Origin: DATLFI01 sp035524895
GTDB lineage: Bacteria; Acidobacteriota; Thermoanaerobaculia; Multivoradales; Multivoraceae
Length of the DNA: 39,310 nt
Reading direction: 5' to 3'
Assembly (NCBI GenBank): GCA_035524895.1
Contig: DATLFI010000128.1
Location: 1 to 39,310 of the forward strand
How positions within the stretch are numbered: position 1 is the first letter of the stretch; each line of letters starts with the position of its first letter. This document shows positions 25,511-33,139 of the stretch, one piece after another. A model generated the notes under the pieces. The model was not told the origin of the DNA and ran no database searches. It was given only the letters and a program-made list of their open reading frames with translations. The translations under genes and the position numbers were made by a program.

Positions 25511-26959
25511 TCAAGTCGCCTGCAGCCCCGCGATGGCCTCGCGGAGCGTGGCGTCGTGACCGTAGAGGTCGGGCAGGAAGCGGACTCCGTTCTCGTCCAC
25601 GACGGTGGTGTGGTAGACCATCACGACCCGGATCGGTGACGGCAGCTCGACGCTCAGCGTGGCGTAACCCGCCAGCGCCTTCGCGACCCGATCGTCGGTC
25701 CATCCGGGCACGTCGCGTAGCGCCCAGCGGGCCAGGGCATTCGGGTCGGCGACGCGCACGCACCCGTGGCTCAGATCTCGACGGTCACGTTCGAAGGCCG
25801 AGCGCGTCGGCGTGTCGTGAAGGTACACGGAGTATGGGTTGGGGAACAGGAACTTGACCTTGCCCAGTGCGTTCCCGGGTCCCGATCGCTGCCGAAGGCC
25901 CAACTGCCCCGCTCGTAGACCGTAGAGGGTGGCTTCGTCCATCGGGCTGTCCGAGACTCGGCCGTGGTGGTCGAGGATGTCGTAGCCACGCGCCTCGAGG
26001 TATCCGGGCTCGCGCTCCTCGGAGGGCACGAGCTCGCCGCGCACGATGCTCTTGGGTACGTACCATTGCGGCTGGAACACGACCGTGCGCATCGCCGAGC
26101 CGAAGAGCGGCGTGGCGCTGCCGCGTGCGTCTCCCACGACCACCTTCATCTCGAGCTCCGGGGCGCCGGATATGCCGTACGCCCGCAGGCGGAACTCGGG
26201 CACGTTGACGAAGATGGCGGGGCCGTCGAGGTCGCGGGGCAGCCAACGCCACCGCTCGAGCGCCAGCTCGATATGCGCCACCTGCTCGAACCGAGTGGGC
26301 TCGTCATCGGCAGCACCCAGGCGCTGCAGCTCGGCGAGCAGCCCCGCGTAGGCCGGGTGGCGAGGTTCCACGAGCTCGCGGAGCGTGCTCTCCACGTCCG
26401 GCGCGGAGGCGAGCTCCGCGAGGATCGCCGGCAGCGTGCCCGCATCGCGATCGGCGCCGGTTTCGATGCCGAGGGTGCTCGGATCGATGCGGCCGAAGCG
26501 GAGGTCGTGCGTGAAATGGGACACCGCGGCGCTGAGCTCCAGGTCGAGCTGCGCGAGTGCTCTGGCGTCTCCGAGCCCCACGGCCTGGAAACGCTGGGTC
26601 CAGATCGCAGCACGGTAGTCGCCGGGGCGGAGGCCGCGATCCGCCGCCGCGGCGAGCAACTGTGAGATCTCGAGTGCCTGGGGCGTCGGTCGACCCGCGT
26701 CGACCCACGCCGGCCGCCAGGACCTGTCCCCATAGAATTGTCGCAGCACTCCGACCTCGCGCGCGATGGCCGGCTCGCGAGTCCAGGGCGAGCCATCGCT
26801 CCTCAGCCAGTCGAGGAGCAGGTTCGCCGCATCGTCAGCGGCGAGCTCGCGCTGGGCGTCCCCAATGCCTGCGTCGCGGGGCTGAGACAGGCCGGCGAGC
26901 GCGAGACACGTCGCGAGCACGACCAGGAGCAGCGTTGTTGTCTTGGTGGGCAGCGGCAT
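25511..26959 (-). CDS. L,D-transpeptidase (YcbB/LdtD-like) lacking the peptidoglycan-binding insert
   Basis: 482 residues from ATG 26959 with AGGA about 6 nt upstream. A signal anchor (about 6-25) leads to a helical scaffold domain (about 40-210). An LERWRWLPRDLDGPAIFVNVPEF junction follows, then the catalytic YkuD domain (about 245-440) with H398 and C400 in LSHGCVRV. These enzymes form 3-3 cross-links in periplasmic peptidoglycan. YcbB relatives are usually longer and carry a PG_binding_1 domain just before ERWRWLP; here only about 30 residues occupy that place. Convergent with the antiporter gene. Confidence 0.92.
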   Translation of the reverse strand: MPLPTKTTTLLLVVLATCLALAGLSQPRDAGIGDAQRELAADDAANLLLDWLRSDGSPWTREPAIAREVGVLRQFYGDRSWRPAWVDAGRPTPQALEISQLLAAAADRGLRPGDYRAAIWTQRFQAVGLGDARALAQLDLELSAAVSHFTHDLRFGRIDPSTLGIETGADRDAGTLPAILAELASAPDVESTLRELVEPRHPAYAGLLAELQRLGAADDEPTRFEQVAHIELALERWRWLPRDLDGPAIFVNVPEFRLRAYGISGAPELEMKVVVGDARGSATPLFGSAMRTVVFQPQWYVPKSIVRGELVPSEEREPGYLEARGYDILDHHGRVSDSPMDEATLYGLRAGQLGLRQRSGPGNALGKVKFLFPNPYSVYLHDTPTRSAFERDRRDLSHGCVRVADPNALARWALRDVPGWTDDRVAKALAGYATLSVELPSPIRVVMVYHTTVVDENGVRFLPDLYGHDATLREAIAGLQAT

Positions 26960-26974
26960 CGTGATCCTGGCTTC

Positions 26975-26992
26975 CGGGGACCCGAGTCCCCG
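26975..26992 (-). promoter_or_regulatory. Hairpin just upstream of the L,D-transpeptidase ribosome-binding site
   Basis: A perfect 7-bp stem (CGGGGAC with GTCCCCG, CCGA loop on the plus strand), 6 nt upstream of the AGGA of the transpeptidase gene. It could modulate translation or be an operator. Confidence 0.3.
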
Positions 26993-27090
26993 TACCAGCA
27001 AGGAGCAACAGTCGTGCCGAGCCGGGTTTCGTGGCGCGCCAACAGCGTTTGCGCGGTCGAGGGCCTGGATTCCCGTAAGAACGCGCCACT

Positions 27091-27119
27091 CGAGGGGAAG
27101 AAACTGCCGCGTCCCCTCG
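27091..27119 (-). terminator. Possible terminator after the phosphorelay operon
   Basis: An 8-bp perfect stem (CGAGGGGA, 27091-27098; TCCCCTCG, 27112-27119) with a 13-nt loop, about 90 nt downstream of the hybrid kinase stop on the minus strand. No clean T-run follows, so the assignment is weak. Confidence 0.3.
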
Positions 27120-27209
27120 CGTAGTTCGAGGCGAGCGCAGCGGTCTGCAGCCCTGGCTCGTCGCGGACCGCGGATCGGTTTGAAGGCGCGTCGGTGTCGA
27201 CGGGATCGT

Positions 27210-28454
27210 TCAGCCCGACGAGGCGGGGTTTCCCCGGCCTCCGAGGGTGAAGTAGAAGGTCGCGCCCTCTCCGGGCTTTCCCTGGGCCCAGACGCGACCG
27301 CCATGTCGGTCGATGATGCGGCTGAGCACGGCGAGCCCCGCCCCGGCGCCCTCGAACTCGTCGCGGTGAAGCCGCTGGAACACCAGGAACAGCTTCTTCG
27401 CGTCGGCCATGTCGAAGCCCACGCCATTGTCGCGGACGAAGTAGGCGGTCGTCCCGTCGTCGAGCCGCTGGCTACCCACCTCGATCCGTGCGAGCGTCTG
27501 CGGTCGCGTGAACTTGAGCGCGTTGTCGAGCAGGTTGACGAAGGCTTGGCGCAGGAGCGACGGATCGGCGCTCGCATCGGGCAGGTTCGGTGCCACGATC
27601 AGCTCCACGTTGCGGCCTTCTCGCGCCGGCGAGACGTCCTCGAGCGCCGCCTCGATCAACGGACGGAGTGCCACGCGCTGCTTCTTCAGCGGCTGGCGGC
27701 CCAAGCGCGACAACATCAGTAGATCATCGATGAGCTGTGCCATGCGACCCACGTTCTGCTCGATCGCCTCGAGGTGGTGGTGCGCGGAGCCAGGCGGGAG
27801 ACTTGCGGCCTCCTGGCTCAACAGGCTCGAGTAGCCACTGATGGCACGCAGCGGCGCTCTCAGGTCGTGGGCAACCGAGTAGGCAAACGCCTCCAGCTCC
27901 TTGTTCGCGATCTCCAGCTCTCGGGTTCGCTCGCGCACCCTGTTCTCGAGCTCCGCGTTGACTTGCTCCACTTCGCTGATCTTGTGCTCGAGCTGGCGGA
28001 TCAGCGCTTCGTTGTACGCTTGGAGGAAGGTCGCGTCGACGGGGATCGGCTCTCGCGGTCCGAGCGTTCCCTGACTGCTCGCTGCCTCCACCTCGCGTAC
28101 GAGCTCCAGGAGCTGGCTCGGTTCGAGCGGCGCCGAGGCGAAGCGATCCGCGCCGACCGCGCTCGCCAGGTCGCGATCCTTGGGGTCGTCATAGGTGGAG
28201 CTGTAGAGCACGAACGGAACGCTGCGCAGCTGCGGGTCGGCCCGCCAGTTCCGGCAAAGCGTGAAGCCGTCCATCACCGGCATCAGCACGTCGCTGATGA
28301 CCAGATCGGGCGGCGACTGCCGGGCGAGTGCCAGCGCACTCTCCCCGTTCGACGCCGTGCTGACCCGGAAGCCGTGAAAGCCAAGGATCGTCTCGAGGAC
28401 CGAACGCCCGGCCTCGCCGTCGTCGACGACCAGGATGTGATGGATCGAGCTCAT
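27210..28454 (-). CDS. Hybrid receiver-histidine kinase
   Basis: 414 residues: a receiver domain (about 5-122) with acidic pair D11/D12 and phospho-acceptor D55 (VISDVLMP), a coiled-coil linker (about 150-190), HisKA with H196 in AYSVAHDLRAPLR, and HATPase_c (about 300-405) with N-box QAFVNLLDNALKF and G-box regions. No membrane segment, so it is cytoplasmic. The conserved receiver lysine before the cis-Pro is replaced by Ala108 (FASAPLEP), which should weaken normal phospho-switching. The start overlaps the upstream receiver stop as ATGA. The kinase resembles phytochrome-type sensor kinases. It probably receives phosphate or a signal from the partner proteins; no DNA-binding output is present. 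Confidence 0.93.
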   Translation of the reverse strand: MSSIHHILVVDDGEAGRSVLETILGFHGFRVSTASNGESALALARQSPPDLVISDVLMPVMDGFTLCRNWRADPQLRSVPFVLYSSTYDDPKDRDLASAVGADRFASAPLEPSQLLELVREVEAASSQGTLGPREPIPVDATFLQAYNEALIRQLEHKISEVEQVNAELENRVRERTRELEIANKELEAFAYSVAHDLRAPLRAISGYSSLLSQEAASLPPGSAHHHLEAIEQNVGRMAQLIDDLLMLSRLGRQPLKKQRVALRPLIEAALEDVSPAREGRNVELIVAPNLPDASADPSLLRQAFVNLLDNALKFTRPQTLARIEVGSQRLDDGTTAYFVRDNGVGFDMADAKKLFLVFQRLHRDEFEGAGAGLAVLSRIIDRHGGRVWAQGKPGEGATFYFTLGGRGNPASSG

Positions 28455-28888
28455 GCCGGCGGCACCGCGTCCGGCGGGGGCTTCGCCTTGCCGACAGGCA
28501 AGTAGGCTCGGATCTCGTCGACGAAGGTCTCGGCACGGATCGGCTTCTCGATGTAACCGTTGCAGCCTGCCGCCAGCGTGCGCTCGCGGTCGCCGACCAT
28601 GGCGTAGGAGGTGACCGCGACGATCGGTACGACCGCCAGGTGCGGCAGGGCACGCAGGTGCCGGGCTACCTCGTAGCCGTCCATGCCCGGGAGCTGGATG
28701 TCGAGCAGGATGAGGTCGGGCTGGCCGTCTTCAGCCAGCGCCAACCCCCGCGGGCCGGTGTCGGCCGAGATCACCTCGAACCCATGCCGCTCGAGTAGGA
28801 AAGTGACCAGGTACCGGTTCTGCTCGTTGTCCTCGATCAGCAGAACGGAGGGCTGCGCCCCACCCCCAGAGCTCTCTTGCTGCCTCAT
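28451..28888 (-). CDS. Single-domain response regulator (DivK/CheY-like)
   Basis: A 145-residue lone receiver. VLLIEDNEQNRYLVTFLLERHGF, phospho-acceptor D63 in LILLDIQLPGMDGYEVAR, T93 (AVTSYA) and K115 (GYIEKPI) are all intact. The short C-terminal tail is Pro-rich (GKAKPPPDAVPPA). No output domain, so it acts by protein-protein contact or as a phosphate shuttle. It overlaps both neighbours by 4 bp (stop/start) and is the middle gene of the operon, consistent with passing phosphate between the two kinases. Confidence 0.95.
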   Translation of the reverse strand: MRQQESSGGGAQPSVLLIEDNEQNRYLVTFLLERHGFEVISADTGPRGLALAEDGQPDLILLDIQLPGMDGYEVARHLRALPHLAVVPIVAVTSYAMVGDRERTLAAGCNGYIEKPIRAETFVDEIRAYLPVGKAKPPPDAVPPA

Positions 28889-30495
28889 GTCGGTTCGCTC
28901 ACTCCTGGAGGTTTGGCCGCGTGGCGGTCCGCCGTGGTCGTCGGTAGTCTCACTTCGAAAGTCGTGCCTTCCCCAAGTCGGCTGCGGACATGGATCTCAC
29001 CACCCAGGGCCTGGAGCAAGCGCTTGCTGATGGCAAGACCGAGACCGGTGCCTTCAGTCACCCGTCCCTCCGGGGCCTCGACCTGCTGGAAGGGATCGAA
29101 GATGCGCTCGAGATCCGCAGCGTCGATGCCGATGCCGGTATCGCTGACCTCGACGACCCACCACGGCGACCGCGATCGCCGCTCGACCACGATCGAGCCG
29201 CGCTCCGTGAACTTCAGGGCGTTGCTCAACAGGTTCAGCAGCACCTGCTCGACGCACCGGCGGTCGCTCCAGATGACGTCCGCCGCCGGCGGCAGACTCA
29301 GGGTCAACCGCAGCCCCTTCTCCTGGGCGAGCGGCGACACCATCTCGACGGTCTTGGTGACCGCGTCGCCTAGAGCGAACGAGGCCCAGGTGACTTCGAG
29401 CTGGTTCGCCTCGATCTTGGATATGTCCAGGATGTCGTTGATCAGGGCGAGCAGGTGCCGAGCGCTCTTGAGGATGAAATCGAGCTGGAGGGCCTGCTCG
29501 GCGTCGATCGGGCCCGCCAGGCCTTGTCGCAGGATCCCGGCGAAGCCGAGGATCGAGTTGAGAGGCGTGCGTAGCTCGTGGGACATTTGTGCGAGAAAGG
29601 CGCTCTTGGTGCGATCCGCCGCTTCCGCGCGGTGGGTGGCTGCCTCGAGAGCCGCGGTGCGCTCGGCGACGCGCTTCTCGAGCGAGTCTTTCGCTTCGCG
29701 GAGCGATTGCTCTGCCTGCAGGCGATCTGTGATGTCGCGAAGGATCACCGTCGCGAGCGTGCCGCTGGCGCTGTGCAGCAGGGAGATCGAGGCCTCGATC
29801 GGGAACTCGGTGCCGTCCGCGCGCAGGCCGCTGACCGCGCCGAGCGCCCCCATGCGCCGGCGGGTCGTGCCGGTTCGAGCAAAGTGCTCGACTTGCGACC
29901 GGTGTTGGTCGCGAGAGCGGTGCGGCAGCAGCAGCTCGAGCGGCTGTCCGGCCGTGTCTGCGGCAGTCCGCTGGAACATCACTTCCGCGGCATGGTTGAA
30001 GAGAACGACACGCTGGTCGCTGTCGATCGTGATGATGGCATCCATCGCCGACTCGATCACACCGCTGAGCCGCGCCCGGTTGTCTTCGAGCTCCGAATCC
30101 ACGCGGCTGCGCCCGGCCACCTCCTCGCGTAGCAGCTCGTTGGAGCGCGCAAGCTCTGCGGTGCGCGCGGCGATGCGGTCGTCGAGCTCGTCGTGAACCT
30201 GTTGGAGTGCTGCCTCGGCGTTGACTCGACGTCGGTGCTCTACACGGAGCAGCATTCCGGAGATCACGGCGAGCACCAAGGCAAGTGCCAGCGCGACGAC
30301 GATGCTGATCGTCTCGTGGGACCGGAGCCACGATGCGGAGGCCGCCTGAAGCCTCGGCATGCTCGCGAGCGCGAGGATGCCAGCGACGAGCGTAGCGAGA
30401 GCCGCGAGAGCCAGAGGAACGACGCGAAGGTGCGCGTTGTGGGGTACGCCGCCATCTCGCTCCCGACGCGCCAGGAACTCGTCTTTGGGTGACAT
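28885..30495 (-). CDS. Membrane PAS-domain sensor histidine kinase
   Basis: About 536 residues from ATG 30495; TTG 30501, with GGAAG 6 nt upstream, is an equal alternative and is the numbering used here. Two membrane helices (about 27-48 and 64-85) flank a very short periplasmic loop. A coiled coil (about 90-135), a PAS domain (about 140-258, VIESAMDAIITIDSDQRVVLFN), a second coiled coil, HisKA with H308 in QMSHELRTPLNSILGF, and HATPase_c (about 410-520, NLLSNALKFTE, DTGIGI, GTGLGLAIS) follow. First gene of a three-gene phosphorelay operon; its stop overlaps the receiver start. With almost no extracytoplasmic domain, it likely senses membrane or cytoplasmic cues through the PAS domain. Confidence 0.93.
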   Translation of the reverse strand: MSPKDEFLARRERDGGVPHNAHLRVVPLALAALATLVAGILALASMPRLQAASASWLRSHETISIVVALALALVLAVISGMLLRVEHRRRVNAEAALQQVHDELDDRIAARTAELARSNELLREEVAGRSRVDSELEDNRARLSGVIESAMDAIITIDSDQRVVLFNHAAEVMFQRTAADTAGQPLELLLPHRSRDQHRSQVEHFARTGTTRRRMGALGAVSGLRADGTEFPIEASISLLHSASGTLATVILRDITDRLQAEQSLREAKDSLEKRVAERTAALEAATHRAEAADRTKSAFLAQMSHELRTPLNSILGFAGILRQGLAGPIDAEQALQLDFILKSARHLLALINDILDISKIEANQLEVTWASFALGDAVTKTVEMVSPLAQEKGLRLTLSLPPAADVIWSDRRCVEQVLLNLLSNALKFTERGSIVVERRSRSPWWVVEVSDTGIGIDAADLERIFDPFQQVEAPEGRVTEGTGLGLAISKRLLQALGGEIHVRSRLGEGTTFEVRLPTTTADRHAAKPPGVSEPT

Positions 30496-30691
30496 TGGCA
30501 ACGAGAGCTTCCGCCGAGATCACTCGACTTGCCCACTCCCAGCCCGCCTGCGGCTCTCGATACGAGGTGCCTCGGATTGCCCGAAAGCGTACGGCGGCGA
30601 GAACCGTTTGGCAATGCTGAGACGCACAGGCATTCCACGAGGCGGAACGGGTCTGCGCCGCCTCGCTGGCGAGTGATCGCGGGCGGCCGGC

Positions 30692-30735
30692 GTCAGGAAC
30701 CCGCGGTGGGCCGCGGTCAGGAACCCGCGGTGGGC
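30692..30735 (-). repeat. Direct duplication across the S9 peptidase stop codon
   Basis: A 20-bp sequence occurs at 30692-30711 and 30716-30735 with a 24-bp period (8 codons). The copy at 30716-30735 encodes the last residues, PTAGS-stop; the other copy lies just beyond the stop, in the same frame, and ends in its own TGA. Confidence 0.75.
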
Positions 30736-32903
30736 GTGTTCGGGTCTTCGTCGTCTTCGATGTCCTTTCTCTCCTCGCGTTCGCGCCGCGCCGCTTGCGC
30801 CGCCTCCCAGGACTTCTCGCTCACGGGCTCGACACCGACCGCTTCGGCGAACGCGTACAGGTAGCGGCGCAGCCTGTCCATCGCGTGGTAGGGCTCGCGG
30901 ATGCCGTGGCCCTCGCGCGGAAAGATGACCAACTCCACGTCCTTGCCGAGGTCTCTGAGCGCCCGGTAGAACTCGAACGACTGCTCGGGCGGCACGCGCT
31001 CGTCCTTCTCGCCGGTCATGATCAGGACCCGGCTCGCGACGTTCTTCGCGTGACGGATCGGCGACAGCCGCTGATAGATCTCTGGGTTGTCCCACGGTGT
31101 CCCGAAGAACCAGCCGAGGTAGTTCGAGATGTCGGTGGTGCTGTACATGCTGTACAGGTTGGAGAGGCCGGCTCCCGGAGACACCAGCCGGAAGCGGTCG
31201 GTCTGGGTCGAGATCCAGAAGCTCATGTAGCCGCCGTAGCTCCAGCCGTAGGCGATCATGCGCTCGGGATCGGCAATGCCTTCCGCGATCGCCCAATCGA
31301 CGCCGGTCATGCAGTCGTCGTAGTCACGGACGCCCCACTGGTTGCGGTTGGCGTTGAGGAACTCCTGGCCGTAGCTCGAGCTGCCACGGAAGTTCGGCTG
31401 CAGGACCGCGAAACCGTTGCCGGCAAAGAACTGGTTGGTGGCGGAGAAACCCGTGTTCACCGCGGCGCTCGGCCCGCCGTGCGGGTTGAGGATGAAGGGG
31501 TAGCGGTGGCCCTTGCGGTGGCCCACGGGCAGCGTGAGCACGCCCTCGATCTCCTCACCCTCGCTGTTGCGCCAGCGCACGGGTTGTGCATCGCCGAACC
31601 GCACCCCCTCCTCGCGCAGCCAGGGGTTGGCGTCGCTGAGCCGAAGCTGTTTGGTCGGCTCGTCGACGGTGGCGGTCACGATCTCGTCCGGCCAGTCGGG
31701 ACGCGCGTGCACCCACACCAGCCTCGTGCCGTCGGGCGACAGGTCGAAAGAGCCGTTGGCTCCAGAAGGCGTGGCGTGACGGGTCACCGTGCCGTCGGCG
31801 AGGGCCACCGAGAAGAGCGCGCCGTCGGTGCGGTCGCCCGTAGACCAGTAGACACGGTCCCCGCTGGGCGACCAGACCGGCGTGCCGAGGCCGCGGTCGA
31901 AGTCCTGGAGGAGCACGCGCGTCGCGCCGCCCGCGACCTGCACCAGGTGGAGCTTTGCGTACCAGGTGCTGGTCTTGACGTGCGGGGTCGAGGCGAACGC
32001 CAGGGTCATCCCGTCCGGCGAGAAGCGTGGCGACTCGTCGCTGCCGGGGTTGTCGTGGAGCTTGCGTGTAGCGCCGGACGCGACGTCGACCACCCACACG
32101 TCGCTGTCCCAGGAGTCGTCGTTCTTTGGGTTCGGGCGAGTGACGTAGGCGAGCGTACGGCCACCGGGCGACCACTGCGGGTCGCTCACGGTAAACGCGC
32201 CCTCGGTCAAGCGTCGCGCGTTGCCCGACTCGATGTCGTGGACCCACAGGTGGGTGAAACGGAACTCGGCATCGACCACGAAGGAGTCGTCCTTCTCCTT
32301 CTTCTGCCGCTTCTTCTCGGCAGAGAGCGGATCGATAGCGAGGAACGCGATGCTTCCGCCGTCGGGCGAGATCTCGAAGCCGGAGACGCCCTCGGCGTGA
32401 TCGGTGACGGGCCAAGCCTCGCCGCCGTCGAGATACTGGAAGTGGACCTGCTGCTTCGGACCGCCGTCGCCGTCGCCGTCGCCGTCGCCGCGCGCCGGCT
32501 TCTTGGTGCGCGGCCGCGGCGAGAGGAACGCGAATCGCCGCGAGTCGGCGAGCCAGCGCGGCGCGGTGGCATCGTGCGGCCCGGCAGTCATGCGACGGCG
32601 CTCGGTGCCGTCGATGCCGACGCGCCACACATGGGTCACGCGCTCGTAGTCGTCGGCGCCCTCGTCCGGCGTGACCTCCTCGCTCAGGTCTCGCGAGGCT
32701 TGCGTGTAGAGCACCCACGCGCCGTCGGGTGACACCGCGGGAGAGCCCACGCTATCGATGCGGATGGTGTCGCGCGCGGAGAGCACGCGCGACGAGGCCG
32801 GATCCTCGGCGGCGAGGGCGGTCGCCGGCGCGAGGGCTGCGAGGAGGGCGGCGATCCTGGCCCACTCGTGACACGAGCGAGAAGCTACGACGGTCGAGCG
32901 CAT
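30717..32903 (-). CDS. Secreted S9-family serine peptidase (acylaminoacyl/dipeptidyl peptidase-like)
   Basis: 728 residues from ATG 32903 with GGAG 6 nt upstream. A signal peptide (about 1-32), a WD40/PD40-like beta-propeller (about 45-440; repeated SPDG elements such as AVSPDGAWVLY and RFSPDGMTLAFAS), and an alpha/beta hydrolase domain (about 460-700). The catalytic triad can be placed at S555 (GWSYGGY), D634 (TGEKDERVPP) and H666 (REGHGIRE). It cleaves short peptides in the periplasm or outside the cell. The C-terminal tail is highly charged (KDIEDDEDPN). An unusual Gly-Asp run sits in a propeller loop near residue 145. Monocistronic between the phosphorelay operon and a divergent permease gene. 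Confidence 0.94.
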   Translation of the reverse strand: MRSTVVASRSCHEWARIAALLAALAPATALAAEDPASSRVLSARDTIRIDSVGSPAVSPDGAWVLYTQASRDLSEEVTPDEGADDYERVTHVWRVGIDGTERRRMTAGPHDATAPRWLADSRRFAFLSPRPRTKKPARGDGDGDGDGGPKQQVHFQYLDGGEAWPVTDHAEGVSGFEISPDGGSIAFLAIDPLSAEKKRQKKEKDDSFVVDAEFRFTHLWVHDIESGNARRLTEGAFTVSDPQWSPGGRTLAYVTRPNPKNDDSWDSDVWVVDVASGATRKLHDNPGSDESPRFSPDGMTLAFASTPHVKTSTWYAKLHLVQVAGGATRVLLQDFDRGLGTPVWSPSGDRVYWSTGDRTDGALFSVALADGTVTRHATPSGANGSFDLSPDGTRLVWVHARPDWPDEIVTATVDEPTKQLRLSDANPWLREEGVRFGDAQPVRWRNSEGEEIEGVLTLPVGHRKGHRYPFILNPHGGPSAAVNTGFSATNQFFAGNGFAVLQPNFRGSSSYGQEFLNANRNQWGVRDYDDCMTGVDWAIAEGIADPERMIAYGWSYGGYMSFWISTQTDRFRLVSPGAGLSNLYSMYSTTDISNYLGWFFGTPWDNPEIYQRLSPIRHAKNVASRVLIMTGEKDERVPPEQSFEFYRALRDLGKDVELVIFPREGHGIREPYHAMDRLRRYLYAFAEAVGVEPVSEKSWEAAQAARREREERKDIEDDEDPNTPTAGS
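32463..32486 (-). repeat. (GCCGTC)4 microsatellite in the S9 peptidase gene
   Basis: Four perfect hexamer units encode an alternating Gly-Asp run in a surface loop of the propeller. Such runs can expand or contract by slippage without shifting frame. Confidence 0.85.
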
Positions 32904-33139
32904 GCTGGGCTCCGGTGGAAAGGCTTCGGGGTTCGGTCCCCAGCGTATCGGAAGGCGCCCATGACGCAGAGCGCGTGGAGCCCGCAGCGTGCAACATTGA
33001 GCGACGCTGGGCGTTTACTGGGTAGCGAATCCCTGGTCCCCAGTGGTGCCGGACCCGGCAGGGCTCGAAGCCCGCTAGTCCCGATAGCGCACGAGGCCCT
33101 CGACCTCACTCCACCATCCTCCCCTTGGAGGTTCTCCCC

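Noticed and set aside
33041..33100. Possible tRNA-like folds near GGGCTCGAAGCCC
   Set aside because: Only short hairpins; no acceptor stem, anticodon arm and T-loop of the right spacing could be assembled.
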